From positions 186,001 to 250,000 of the forward strand of contig NZ_LBHB01000002.1 in NCBI RefSeq assembly GCF_001010945.1: a DNA stretch of 64,000 nt, given 5' to 3'. The DNA comes from Aurantiacibacter luteus. GTDB lineage: Bacteria; Pseudomonadota; Alphaproteobacteria; Sphingomonadales; Sphingomonadaceae. Positions within the stretch are counted from its first letter, which is position 1. The number at the start of each line of letters is the position of its first letter. Positions 53,884-62,477 of the stretch are shown here, in pieces. Made by a program: the position numbers and the translations under genes. The notes under the pieces were generated by a model. That model worked only from the letters and a program-made list of their open reading frames with translations. It searched no databases and had not been told where the DNA came from.

Positions 53884-53904
53884 ATTAGCGCCCCGGCGAA
53901 AAGA

Positions 53905-54189
53905 TCACTCGCTCGGCAGCGGATCGACCGCAGGTGCGGGGGGCAGGTCCGAAGGTTCGACCGGGTCCGCATTGCTCGCCTCGCTCAGGCTGTCTCCTTC
54001 GGCGACGTCCTCCAGCGCGGTGTCGGCGGTCGGCTGGCCACCGGCCGGCACGGCGATCGGATCGTCCACGTCGCCATCGCGGTCTCCCGACGGGCTGACC
54101 AGGACGAACACCAGCAGCACCCCGAGCAGGATCACCACCAGCAGCCACAGCCACTTGGTTTTCGAGCCGGAGGGTGCGGGGTCTGCCAT
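53905..54189 (-). CDS. single-span membrane protein with acidic tail
   Basis: 94 residues. A short basic N-terminus, one helix (WLWLLVVILLGVLLVFVLVS) and a Pro/Asp/Glu-rich disordered outside part. No family recognised. Converges on the preceding membrane-protein gene. Confidence 0.6.
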   Translation of the reverse strand: MADPAPSGSKTKWLWLLVVILLGVLLVFVLVSPSGDRDGDVDDPIAVPAGGQPTADTALEDVAEGDSLSEASNADPVEPSDLPPAPAVDPLPSE

Positions 54190-54427
54190 GATCGTGTCCT
54201 TCGTTATCTTGGGTCGGACAGTTAACGACCAGGGCGCAGCCGCGTTCCTTCGCCGGGGCGAGACCCGCTAGTCGAAGATCTCCTCGGAGACGCTCGCCTT
54301 GCGCCTGTGCGGCCTTCCGTGTCCGCGACCACGGGCGGAACGACACTGTCCGCCGTGCCGGGATTGGTCGTGCCGCGCACGAGCCGCCACGCTTGCGGGA
54401 GGCTCACGGCGCGTGCAGACCGGCGCG

Positions 54428-55054
54428 ATGCCCGCCCTGCCCCGCCTCCTCGCCGCCCTTCTGCCCGCCGCGCTTGCCGGATGCGCCACCACCGCACCCG
54501 CCCTCGCGCCGCCGCAGGAGGTCTTCTGGCAGGCGCTGTCCAGCCATTGCGGGCATGCCTACGAGGGCGCGCTCGTCAGCACGCAGGCGGCGGATGCCGA
54601 CATGGCGGGCCGGCCGATGGCGATGCACGTGCGCACCTGTTCCGACACGCGGATCGAGGTGCCCTTCCACGTGGCGCAAGCGGACGGCGCGTGGGACCGC
54701 AGCCGCACCTGGATTTTCACCCGCACGCCTGCGGGCCTCAGGCTGAAGCACGATCACCGCCATGCCGACGGATCGGCGGACGTGCTGACCATGTACGGCG
54801 GCGACACCGCCGCGCCGGGCACGTCGCGGGCGCAGGATTTCCCGGTCGACGGCGAGAGCGTGGCGCTGTTCCTGCGCGAGGAGCGGGCCGTCTCCGTCAC
54901 CAACGTCTGGCGAGTGGAGGTGGACGCGGCGGGCACGCCGGGCGCGCGCTTCGCCTACCAGCTCTCCCGCCCCGCGCCTGATGGCAGGCTGTTCCGCGTG
55001 GAATTCGACGCGGCGCGCCCGGTGCTCCCGCCCCCCGCCCCGTGGGGCTGGTGA
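54428..55054 (+). CDS. lipoprotein, uncharacterised
   Basis: 208 residues from the ATG at 54428. LLAALLPAALAGCATTAPAL is a lipoprotein signal. The mature part (EVFWQALSSHCGHAYEGALV; RTWIFTRTPAGLRLKHDHRH; VTNVWRVEVD) forms a beta-rich domain. I recognise it as a conserved sphingomonad hypothetical without known function. Confidence 0.75.
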   Translation: MPALPRLLAALLPAALAGCATTAPALAPPQEVFWQALSSHCGHAYEGALVSTQAADADMAGRPMAMHVRTCSDTRIEVPFHVAQADGAWDRSRTWIFTRTPAGLRLKHDHRHADGSADVLTMYGGDTAAPGTSRAQDFPVDGESVALFLREERAVSVTNVWRVEVDAAGTPGARFAYQLSRPAPDGRLFRVEFDAARPVLPPPAPWGW

Positions 55055-55091
55055 GCGCCTGCGCGCGTCGATTCGCGGGGCGCCCGCGAAG

Positions 55092-55191
55092 TTGACAGTG
55101 TCAAGCAGCCGCCTTGCGAGAAATCCCGGAATTGCGCGGTTTTCGCGCCCTGGCGAAGTTGACACTTGCGCGTGTGGAGCGCGAAAACCGC
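55092..55191. repeat. intergenic palindromes with TTGACA repeats
   Basis: TTGACAGTGTCAA (55092-55104) is a perfect odd palindrome; GCGAAGTTGACA recurs at 55153-55164. GCGGTTTTCGCGC (55136-55148) and GCGCGAAAACCGC (55179-55191) are perfect 13-bp inverted repeats flanking the second copy. No gene is seen in this 220-base gap. Confidence 0.6.
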
Positions 55192-55274
55192 CGGAAGGAT
55201 CGCTCGGGCTGAACACGCACCCCGCTGCACCGGGGGCCAGGCTGTAGGAAAGCGCGAAAGGTCGCTCGCTGCGC

Positions 55275-55547
55275 TCAGGGCCTCGGCTCGCAGGCCACGC
55301 CGTCGCCATCGCCGTCCATGTGCGGGCCGTAGCCCGGCTCTCCGGCGTAGATCGGATCGCGACCGAGCGCGCGCACCTCGTTGCACCCTGCAAAGGTGAC
55401 GCTGGTCTCGATGGCGTGGCGCTCTTCGGGCGACAGCATGGCGACCTCCACCCGGTCTGCCAGCCACCAGGTGCCGCCAACGGCCATGGCGGCGTAGACC
55501 GCGATCTCGGTGAGGCCTAGCGACCCGGAATTTCGATAACGCGCCAT
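55275..55547 (-). CDS. excalibur-domain membrane protein
   Basis: 90 residues. One N-terminal transmembrane helix (LTEIAVYAAMAVGGTWWLAD), then the excalibur calcium-binding domain: FAGCNEVRALG, GEPGYGPHMDGDGDGVACEP with the D-x-D-x-D-G-x-x-C core. Extracytoplasmic. Confidence 0.88.
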   Translation of the reverse strand: MARYRNSGSLGLTEIAVYAAMAVGGTWWLADRVEVAMLSPEERHAIETSVTFAGCNEVRALGRDPIYAGEPGYGPHMDGDGDGVACEPRP

Positions 55548-55629
55548 CGATCGCAGGCGTAGCGCGAAGAGACTTTCGCAGCGGTAAACAGCGGGATGAG
55601 GGCCGGATGCGGGGGCGAGCGCGAGTTGC

Positions 55630-55914
55630 TCAGGCCGGAAACCAGAAGACCACGGCGAAGGCCAGCAACAGGCCCTGCACCACGGCGATGCGGTGGAGCC
55701 GGCTCGAGAAGGGCTGCTTGCGGGTCTTGTGCCGGAACAGGCGGCGCCCGGCATAGGCGCCCGGCGTGCCGCCGATCAGCGCCCAGCCGAGCAGCCGCCC
55801 CTCGCTCACCCGCCGCCGGCCATTCTCGGCCAGCGCCTTGTCGATGCCGAAAGCGCAGAAGGCGACGAGGTTGATGGCGATGAGGTAATAGGCGAGGAGT
55901 TCGGGCAGGCGCAT
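55630..55914 (-). CDS. DUF1294 membrane protein
   Basis: 94 residues. YYLIAINLVAFCAFGIDKAL, GRLLGWALIGGTPGAYAGRR and the HKTRKQPF block are diagnostic for DUF1294. Its start overlaps the upstream gene's stop (TGATG). Confidence 0.9.
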   Translation of the reverse strand: MRLPELLAYYLIAINLVAFCAFGIDKALAENGRRRVSEGRLLGWALIGGTPGAYAGRRLFRHKTRKQPFSSRLHRIAVVQGLLLAFAVVFWFPA

Positions 55915-56747
55915 CAGCGGCGGGGTTCGAGCTCGTCCGCGTTCACGCACGAGTCGAGCTCGGTCGTGCCGGCGAGCGACTGGCCGTCCTCGCCCTCCAT
56001 CACCGCCACCGCGCAGCCGACCTCGGTTGCGGCTTGGGCGTTCGCCATGGCATCGGCAGAGGCGCCCACCTCGGCTGACAAGAGATCGTCCTCCATCATC
56101 TCGTGCAAGGGGCGGTTCGGCCCTGCGCGCTGGCGGGCTATGTCGGCGGCCATCAGGCGCGCGACGGGATCGTTGGCGAGCGCGGCGTAGCGGGCTTCCT
56201 CGGCCCGGAGCATGGCATCGCGCTCGCCCTCGGGCGCGGCGACGACCTCGGCGTAGAAGCGCACCAGCCGCAGCCAGGGTGCATCGGACGTCAGCACGTC
56301 CTCGGACGAGCGGGCGAAGGGCGCGCCGAGCGGACGCAATCCGTCGCCCTCGCGCTCGAGGAAGAACAGGACCGTGCTGCCCGCCGGAAAGGTGTAGCGG
56401 GTGCAACTGCCGCTGCCGGCCTCGGGATGGGCGTGCTGCACCTCGTAGGGATTGCTGAGGGTGACGAAATCATCTGCGGCGATCGTCATCTCCGCCAGCA
56501 GCAATGGGCTTTCCGGCAGCTCGCCCTGCAGCGCCTCGATCGGCTCGACGATGAGGGCGACGTCCCACGGCTGCTCCCCCGTCACCCGCTGCCCGTCCAC
56601 CCGCCCGAGCACGATGACATCCGCCTGCTCCACCAGCTCGAGATTGGTCGGCACGCGGTAGGTCGACACGACCGAGCAGGCGGAGGCTGGCGAGGCCGCG
56701 AGGCCGAGCAAGAGGGCGCAGGCGGCGGGGAGGGGGTGGGGTTTCAT
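55914..56747 (-). CDS. exported hypothetical protein
   Basis: 277 residues with a signal peptide (MKPHPLPAACALLLGLAASP, cleavage after ASA). The mature start CSVVSTYRVPTNLELVEQAD, with VIVLGRVDG, resembles secreted TIMP-like OB-fold proteins that begin with a Cys after the signal. CTRYTFPAGSTVLFFLERE supports this. Function unknown. Confidence 0.7.
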   Translation of the reverse strand: MKPHPLPAACALLLGLAASPASACSVVSTYRVPTNLELVEQADVIVLGRVDGQRVTGEQPWDVALIVEPIEALQGELPESPLLLAEMTIAADDFVTLSNPYEVQHAHPEAGSGSCTRYTFPAGSTVLFFLEREGDGLRPLGAPFARSSEDVLTSDAPWLRLVRFYAEVVAAPEGERDAMLRAEEARYAALANDPVARLMAADIARQRAGPNRPLHEMMEDDLLSAEVGASADAMANAQAATEVGCAVAVMEGEDGQSLAGTTELDSCVNADELEPRR

Positions 56748-56837
56748 GAAGGAGAGGTGAGGCCAGGGGGGTGGTTGGGGGAAGGGGTTGGTGGGAACGT
56801 GGCGGCAAAACTCGGCGAAACCCGAGAGATTGCAGGC

Positions 56838-56924
56838 CCACCCCCGGCCCCTCCCGCAAGCGGGAGGGGAGAGCAATAGCGCGGCCGAATCCCCCTCCCG
56901 CTTGCGGGAGGGGTTAGGGGTGGG
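56838..56924. repeat. composite hairpin repeat (related copy at 20789)
   Basis: CCCACCCCCGGCCCCTCCCG continues into AAGCGGGAGGGG, and after ~20 bases CCCCTCCCGCTTGCGGGAGG continues GGTTAGGGGTGGG. Each half is a hairpin plus a C- or G-rich arm, and the halves face the other way compared with the copy between ligB and ligC. Confidence 0.8.
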
Positions 56925-56939
56925 CATGAACTCAGCACA

Positions 56940-57341
56940 ATGCCTGAATTCAAACCCCGCAACACCCCCCGCGCCCGCAGCCTCCGCAACACCGCCACCC
57001 CGGCCGAGCGCCTGCTCTGGCAACACCTTGCCCGCAGCCAGCAAGGCGCGAAGTTCAGCCGCCAGATGCCGCTCGGCCCGTTCTACGCCGACTTCCTCTG
57101 CCGCAGCCTGAAACTGGTGATCGAATGCGACGGCATCAGCCACGACCGCACCCCCGAAGCCGACGCGCGGCGCGATGCGTGGATGCGGGGCGAGGGCTAC
57201 ACCGTGCTGCGCTTCACCAACGCCGATGTGCTGGGGAATACGGAGGGCGTGGTCGCCACGATCCGCGCAGAGGTGGAGCGGTTGCAGAGTCACCCCTTAC
57301 CCCTCCCGGAAGCGGAAGTTCAAAGCGGAAATAACGATTAG
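56940..57341 (+). CDS. DUF559 / Vsr-like endonuclease-fold protein
   Basis: 133 residues. RNTATPAERLLWQHLARSQQ, GAKFSRQMPLGPFYADFLCR and LKLVIECDGISH form the DUF559 core, with D (YADF), E and D (IECDG) as the likely PD-(D/E)xK metal site. Widespread in bacteria; cellular role unknown. Confidence 0.87.
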   Translation: MPEFKPRNTPRARSLRNTATPAERLLWQHLARSQQGAKFSRQMPLGPFYADFLCRSLKLVIECDGISHDRTPEADARRDAWMRGEGYTVLRFTNADVLGNTEGVVATIRAEVERLQSHPLPLPEAEVQSGNND

Positions 57342-57399
57342 ATAACAAGAGCAAAGAATTTGATTGCCAGAATTTTTAAAAGACGCGAAAGGCGTCACT

Positions 57400-58392
57400 T
57401 CATAGGTTTTTCATTTTCGACAAATATGTAAATGGGCTTTTTGTTGCGTTCATCTTCGTCTCTCTTTTCATTTTCACAAATTCAATGCCGATCTGACTCC
57501 CTAGTAATAACAGGCCCCCTATCGCCAATGGTATTGGTCCGCCAACCGCGAATCCCAACGCTCCTCCAATTGCCGTAGAAGCGATGCCTTCTTTTGTTGA
57601 TAATAAAGAAAAAGATCGATCAGCGAATTCAAGCCCCCATGAATTGGCTGCTTTCTCATGCTCATACAAATCAGAGAGTAGACGATCCTCAATCTCGGCC
57701 TGGGATTGCCCTCCGAAATTCTCGGAGAACGATAGCCTGAACTTGCGCAAGGCGTGTCGCGAATCTTCGTCTTTGCGAAACTCAACAAGCTGTTCCCAAC
57801 TCACGGCACGAGGATCCACGAGCTTCAGATTTTTTAATGTTAGTGCATAATCGATATCGTTTACATCATCGCTTTTGGAAGCCGGCTTGAAGCTCAGAGC
57901 TTGATCCCAAATTGGTGCGGTTTCGAACCCTGCATCTTCGACAATTTTTCCAATAAGATCGGCTTGTGCATCTGAATACTTTCGCGGGTCAAATTCGCCT
58001 TGATCGATTAAAGTGCGAAGCTGCTTGTAGGTTATCCCACCCGGTGCAAGGAGGTCATCCAATTGCCCATCAGTGAATTTGCTTGCCAATCTATCGCTGT
58101 CGGTAGCACCAAGTTTAGAAATTGAAATTGAAGTTAACAACCAATTAGCCGTGCGCCATTGCCGCCAATAGTAATCCAGCGCATCATCGTGATTCGGCAA
58201 AAGGGATCGAAGCACCTCGACCAATTCATCCATATTGTCAATCGGTAGGTGCAAAGATGGATCAAATATTTCGTTTTTATCTCCAGAGTAAAATTGAGCG
58301 TATAAAGAGGTCGAAAAGTCCATAGGCAATACTTCATCGAAGTACAACGCAGCCTCCTTGGGAGGCCCCACCGCCACTACGCTCTTGGCCAT
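57400..58392 (-). CDS. AT-rich orphan gene, hypothetical protein
   Basis: 330 residues, no family recognised. Mostly hydrophilic helices, then near the C-terminus two Gly-rich hydrophobic segments (GIASTAIGGALGFAVGGPIP; LAIGGLLLLGSQIGIEFV) that could form a membrane hairpin, and a basic end. The DNA is clearly richer in A/T than both neighbours and uses codons rare in the rest of the window, so it was probably acquired recently. It lies between the DUF559 gene and nrdB. Confidence 0.65.
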   Translation of the reverse strand: MAKSVVAVGPPKEAALYFDEVLPMDFSTSLYAQFYSGDKNEIFDPSLHLPIDNMDELVEVLRSLLPNHDDALDYYWRQWRTANWLLTSISISKLGATDSDRLASKFTDGQLDDLLAPGGITYKQLRTLIDQGEFDPRKYSDAQADLIGKIVEDAGFETAPIWDQALSFKPASKSDDVNDIDYALTLKNLKLVDPRAVSWEQLVEFRKDEDSRHALRKFRLSFSENFGGQSQAEIEDRLLSDLYEHEKAANSWGLEFADRSFSLLSTKEGIASTAIGGALGFAVGGPIPLAIGGLLLLGSQIGIEFVKMKRETKMNATKSPFTYLSKMKNL

Positions 58393-58421
58393 TCAATTCG
58401 CCTCCATGAATCGGAGTAGCT

Positions 58422-59495
58422 TTACTCCGCCGCCACACCCCGCGCACCAGCACCGGAGGTGTCGCCAAACATATCCGGCCCCTCGTCCTCACCCGCCTCG
58501 TTCGCCGCCACGGCCTTGGCCTTCTGGCGCGAGTCGAAGCTCGACCAGACGTCGTTCCAGTTGCCCTTCGTCGCGGCCTTGGAATACTCGGTGGCGCGGG
58601 TTTCGAAGAAGTTGGCGTGCTCCACGCCGTTCAGCAGCGGGGCGAGCCAGGGCAGGGGGTGGTCCTCGACCATGTAGATCGAGGGCAGGCCGAGCTGGCC
58701 CAGGCGCCAGTCGGCGATGTAGCGGATGTACTTCTTGATCTCCTTCGCCGTCATGCCGGGCACCGGGCCCATCTCGAAGGCGAGGTCGATGAAGGCATCC
58801 TCCAGCCGCACGGTCTTCTGGCACATGTCCATGATGTCTTCCTTCACCGACTTGGTGAGGCAGCCGCGCTCCTGGCAGAAGGCGTGGAACAGGCGGGTGA
58901 TGCCCTCGCAGTGCAGGCTCTCGTCGCGCACCGACCAGCTGACGATCTGGCCCATGCCCTTCATCTTGTTGAAGCGCGGGAAGTTCATCAGCATGGCGAA
59001 GCTGGCGAACAGCTGCAGCCCCTCGGTAAAGCCGCCAAACATGGCGAGCGTGCGGGCGATGTCCTCGTCGGTGTCGACGCCGAAGTCCTGCAGGTAGTCG
59101 TGCTTGTCCTTCATCTCCTGGTATTCCAGGAACATGCCGTATTCGCTTTCGGGCATGCCGATGGTGTCGAGCAGGTGCGAGTAGGCGGCGATGTGGACCG
59201 TTTCCATGTTGCTGAACGCGGCCAGCATCATCTTGACCTCGGTCGGCTTGAACACGCGGCCGTATTTCTCGTGGTAGCAGTCCTGCACCTCGACGTCGGC
59301 CTGGGTGAAGAAGCGGAAGATCTGCGTCAGCAGGTTGCGCTCGTGCTCGGTCAGGTTCTGCGCCCAGTCGCGGCAATCCTCGCCCAGCGGCACTTCCTCG
59401 GGCATCCAGTGCACCTGCTGCTGGCGCTTCCAGAACTCGTAGGCCCACGGATATTCGAACGGCTTGTAGGTCTTGCGGGCTTCGAGAAGGGACAT
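58422..59495 (-). CDS. nrdB: ribonucleoside-diphosphate reductase, beta subunit
   Basis: 357 residues, class I. The di-iron ligands include Asp67 (TQADVEVQD), Glu98 and His101 (NMETVHIAAYSHLL) and later WSVRDESLHCEG with Glu and His; Tyr105 is the radical site. FGDTSGAGARGVAAE is the flexible tail that docks on the alpha subunit. It makes deoxyribonucleotides with NrdA, whose 3' end lies 3.9 kb upstream on the same strand. Confidence 0.95.
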   Translation of the reverse strand: MSLLEARKTYKPFEYPWAYEFWKRQQQVHWMPEEVPLGEDCRDWAQNLTEHERNLLTQIFRFFTQADVEVQDCYHEKYGRVFKPTEVKMMLAAFSNMETVHIAAYSHLLDTIGMPESEYGMFLEYQEMKDKHDYLQDFGVDTDEDIARTLAMFGGFTEGLQLFASFAMLMNFPRFNKMKGMGQIVSWSVRDESLHCEGITRLFHAFCQERGCLTKSVKEDIMDMCQKTVRLEDAFIDLAFEMGPVPGMTAKEIKKYIRYIADWRLGQLGLPSIYMVEDHPLPWLAPLLNGVEHANFFETRATEYSKAATKGNWNDVWSSFDSRQKAKAVAANEAGEDEGPDMFGDTSGAGARGVAAE

Positions 59496-59567
59496 TCGAG
59501 GTTCCTCGTTTGGTACTGGGCGTGGTGTTCGGGCGGGAAGTCTAGTGGGTCTTGCGGGCTACGGGCA

Positions 59568-59582
59568 ACCACATCTTGTGGT
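59568..59582. promoter_or_regulatory. palindrome in the nrdB upstream region, NrdR-like
   Basis: ACCACATCTTGTGGT is a perfect 6-bp inverted repeat with a three-base centre, 73 bases before the nrdB start. About 35 bases further up, ATATAGTGA (59608-59616) matches a right half of the NrdR box. NrdR normally binds two boxes about three helical turns apart before nrd genes. The fit is partial, so this is a candidate only. Confidence 0.4.
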
Positions 59583-59769
59583 CCCCCGGTTTGAATGCGA
59601 ACGACTCATATAGTGAATCATGGCGCGCTTTTGGAGACAAGCTTTCCGATTGCGTGGGGATAAGCGCGTGGACAGGCGTGGCTTTCGTGGAACGATCTTT
59701 CGCGGAACAGGGCGGGCGCGGCGCGCGTTCGATGAGGCAGTACCCCTCTGTATTTGAAGGAGCCTCGTC

Positions 59770-59964
59770 ATGGGCGAATACGAACCCGAAGATTCCCGCG
59801 CCGTCACCCACTCGGCCAAGCCCGATGCCGCCGGCCTCGTTGCCACGGGCGCGAAGGAAGATGCTGCGCGCGACGAGGCGTTGAAGCGCAAGGAGAAGCT
59901 GACCGAGGACGAGCAGCCCGCCGTCGGCTACGGCGACCGGGCAAAGGAAGCCGGTAAGGACTGA
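59770..59964 (+). CDS. small hydrophilic protein, 64 residues
   Basis: Starts MGEYEPEDSRAVTHSAKPDA and ends VGYGDRAKEAGKD. GAAGGAG lies seven bases before the ATG. Charged, disordered or helical; no family recognised. It resembles stress-related hydrophilic proteins of sphingomonads. Confidence 0.6.
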   Translation: MGEYEPEDSRAVTHSAKPDAAGLVATGAKEDAARDEALKRKEKLTEDEQPAVGYGDRAKEAGKD

Positions 59965-60097
59965 TTGCCCGCCATCGACGGGTGCGATCGGCGCAAGCGC
60001 GCCTCGCCCCGTCGAATTGCCGTCCAAGGCGCGGGAACCGGCGAGCGTTCGCAAGTTTTCTTTGCCATGCAAATCAAGCGCATGGGAGAGATGTGCG

Positions 60098-60613
60098 ATG
60101 TCCGTTTTCGACGATGAATTTATCGCCGCGCGCCAGGTTCCGTTGCGCGACCAGCAGCCCGCGCCGCTCGGCTATGTCGGAGAGGTCATGGAGCAGAGGC
60201 AGCAACGCGGCGTGCAGACGCAGGGCCAATCTCAGGACCAGTCGTCGCAGGGTCCCGAACAGCGCGGCGAGGATCTCACCCCCGGTCCCGAACCGGTGCA
60301 GGCGGGAGAAGGCCCGCTCGCCGACGACCGCGACGCCGGTTCGCCCCGCCCCGTCTACGACCAGTACGAGGTCAACACACCGCAGACCATGCACCAGGAC
60401 GAGGCGACAGAGGCCATGAAGCGCGAACAGGCCGGATCGAATGACGGCGCGGCGGGCGGCGATGCTCGCGGCAAGCCGGAGGACAACCCCGATGGCAAGG
60501 CCCGCAACGCCGACGGCTCACAGGGCTTGGGTTACGGTGCCGAGGACGGCGAGGAAATGGCCGATGCGCCCGATGTCACTCGCCCCAAGCCGGGTGACGA
60601 AGCGTCGGAGTAG
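60098..60613 (+). CDS. disordered acidic Gln/Gly/Asp-rich protein
   Basis: 171 residues. The start MSVFDDEFIAARQVPLRDQQ is followed by long low-complexity parts rich in Q, G, D, E and P. GGGAGAG lies six to eight bases before the ATG. No fold or family recognised; similar overall character to the preceding small protein, so perhaps a desiccation or osmotic-stress protein. Confidence 0.6.
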   Translation: MSVFDDEFIAARQVPLRDQQPAPLGYVGEVMEQRQQRGVQTQGQSQDQSSQGPEQRGEDLTPGPEPVQAGEGPLADDRDAGSPRPVYDQYEVNTPQTMHQDEATEAMKREQAGSNDGAAGGDARGKPEDNPDGKARNADGSQGLGYGAEDGEEMADAPDVTRPKPGDEASE

Positions 60614-60617
60614 GCGG

Positions 60618-60920
60618 TCAGGGCGCGTCCTTGCCCATGCGGCGCGACACTTCGAGCGCGACCAGGATCGGCGTCGCCCACAGCCAGGTCAGCAGCGATG
60701 CCTCGCGCCAGCCGCCGTTCTCGGGCAGGCGCATCGAACAGCCGTAGATCTCGATGAGGTTGGCAGGCGTGCAGGTCGAGGGCCAGTAGGCGTGCATGTA
60801 GAGATAGGCACCCAATCCCAGCCACGCCGCCTGCGCCAGATACAGCGCAAAAAAGCGCGACAGACCGAGCTCGCCGTAGCCGTGGTGCGTCGGAAAACGA
60901 TTTCTGGCCTTGCTACCCAT
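60618..60920 (-). CDS. two-helix membrane protein, hypothetical
   Basis: 100 residues. Helices at LSRFFALYLAQAAWLGLGAY and SLLTWLWATPILVALEVSRR; a C-T-P ... I-Y-G-C-S pair of Cys lies in the loop between them, probably outside the membrane. No family recognised. A GTG six bases upstream is an alternative start. Confidence 0.6.
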   Translation of the reverse strand: MGSKARNRFPTHHGYGELGLSRFFALYLAQAAWLGLGAYLYMHAYWPSTCTPANLIEIYGCSMRLPENGGWREASLLTWLWATPILVALEVSRRMGKDAP

Positions 60921-60982
60921 GCGCACGTCCTAGGCCGGCGATGGTAAAGATTGTCTGACCGCAGGGGTCGATTTCGCCTCGG

Positions 60983-61372
60983 CTAGCGCCAGAAGGCGCC
61001 GCCCTTGAGGCCTTTGGCGCGGCGGTTGCGCCACATGGCGACGTACATCCACAGGCCGGAAACCGAGAAGAACACCAGGGCGAGGCCGGACAGCATCACC
61101 ACGATTGCGCCCCACAGGCCGCCTTCCTCGCCGCTGTGCAGGTGGTGGATGAGACCGAGGCTCGAGCGCAGGCCGTCTTCGGCTCGCGGCGGAGTGCAGC
61201 GCCAGCCCTCCGGGCAGACGAAATCCGCCGGCGGCGTCTGTGCGGCCAGGGCCTCGGCGCTCGGCGGGGCGGACGGCCACCATACGGCGACGTAGTGCAG
61301 CAGGCCCGTGACCGCGACGAACAGGAGGACGACGGCGAAGAAAACGGACAGCCAGCGATGCCATTTGCGCAT
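60983..61372 (-). CDS. PepSY-associated transmembrane protein
   Basis: 129 residues from the ATG with TAGGGG upstream. MRKWHRWLSVFFAVVLLFVA is the PepSY_TM opening (K-W-H-R-W), and LIHHLHSGEEGGLWGAIVVM with LALVFFSVSGLWMY the second part. Such proteins accompany siderophore-receptor and iron-uptake genes. A Fur-like box overlaps its upstream region, supporting iron control. Confidence 0.85.
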   Translation of the reverse strand: MRKWHRWLSVFFAVVLLFVAVTGLLHYVAVWWPSAPPSAEALAAQTPPADFVCPEGWRCTPPRAEDGLRSSLGLIHHLHSGEEGGLWGAIVVMLSGLALVFFSVSGLWMYVAMWRNRRAKGLKGGAFWR

Positions 61373-61394
61373 TGATCGAACCCCTAAATGCTGT

Positions 61395-61409
61395 TGCAAA
61401 TCATTCGCG
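61395..61409 (-). promoter_or_regulatory. Fur-like box before the PepSY protein
   Basis: TGCAAATCATTCGCG has the 7-1-7 form of the alphaproteobacterial Fur site (TGC-x-A-A-T-x-A-T-T-x-GCA) with five of seven arm pairs matching. It is 23-37 bases upstream of the PepSY-protein start. Confidence 0.5.
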
Positions 61410-61502
61410 ATAAACGCCTAGCCCGAAGCCTCCGCGATGCAAGTCGCAAGTTGTTGCAAATGACATTGAACACGGGCGCGCGATGCGCCAATTCTCGAGT
61501 CG

Positions 61503-62360
61503 ATGACCCGGCTCGACGCCTATCTCAATCGCATCGGGATCGCCCGCCCGTCCGAGCTCGACGCCGCAGGTCTGCTTGCCGTGCAGGCGGCGCACCGGCA
61601 GGCGATCCCGTTCGAGAATATCGACGTTCGCCTGCGCCAGGCCATCCCCACCGAATCGCAGGCCGTGTTCGACAAGCTCGTCACGCAGCGGCGCGGGGGC
61701 TTCTGCTTCGAGCACAACCGGCTGCTTTCCGACATGCTGGCTGCGATGGGCATGGCGAATCGTGTGCTGCTGGCGCGCGTCACGTTCGGCGATCCGCCCG
61801 CGCTTCCCCCGCTCACCCATTGCCTGCTTCTCGTCACCCTGCCCGATGGCCAGCGGATGATCGCCGACGGCGGTTTCGGCGGCACCTACTGCCCGCCCTT
61901 GCCGCTGGCAGACGGGGCCGAGGCGACGAGCGGCGACGGCGCGCGCCATCGGCTCACCCAAATCGGCGCACCCGGCACGCTGCCGGGCGAATGGCTGCTC
62001 GAACGCATGGGCCCGCCCGAGACCAGCGACGGGCGCGGGCGCGACCATGCCGCGTGGGAACAGCAATACGCCTTCGAACTTGCCGACACCGCACCCGCCG
62101 ATCTTGTGATGGGCAGCCATTTCGCCAGCACCCACCCGAGCGCGCGGCACGTCAACTGCCACGTCGCCAGCCGTGTGCTGCCCGATGGCTTCGTCAGCCT
62201 GCTGGAAAGGCAGTTCAGCCGCTACCGCGCCGGGCACCCGGTCGAGCGGCGCGAGGTGGCGGACGTGGCCGAATACCGCGACCTGCTCGCGCGCGAGATC
62301 GGCGTCGATCTGCCGGTCGAAACGCTCGACCGCCTGCCGCTCTGGGCCGGGGCGGACTAG
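61503..62360 (+). CDS. nat: arylamine N-acetyltransferase
   Basis: 285 residues. The catalytic triad is complete: Cys in RRGGFCFEHN, His in PLTHCLLLV and Asp in MIADGGFGG. IPFENIDVRLRQ is the usual N-terminal block. It moves acetyl groups from acetyl-CoA to aromatic amines or hydrazines. Confidence 0.93.
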   Translation: MTRLDAYLNRIGIARPSELDAAGLLAVQAAHRQAIPFENIDVRLRQAIPTESQAVFDKLVTQRRGGFCFEHNRLLSDMLAAMGMANRVLLARVTFGDPPALPPLTHCLLLVTLPDGQRMIADGGFGGTYCPPLPLADGAEATSGDGARHRLTQIGAPGTLPGEWLLERMGPPETSDGRGRDHAAWEQQYAFELADTAPADLVMGSHFASTHPSARHVNCHVASRVLPDGFVSLLERQFSRYRAGHPVERREVADVAEYRDLLAREIGVDLPVETLDRLPLWAGAD

Positions 62361-62477
62361 GACGGCTCCGACCGGCGCGGGCGCGGCGCGCCCTGCCTCC
62401 CCGGCCCGCTTCGCTACGAACCGTTCCGGCTTTCGTGCGTTGAGGGGACAAGCGAAACCAACAGAGGAGAAATTCGC

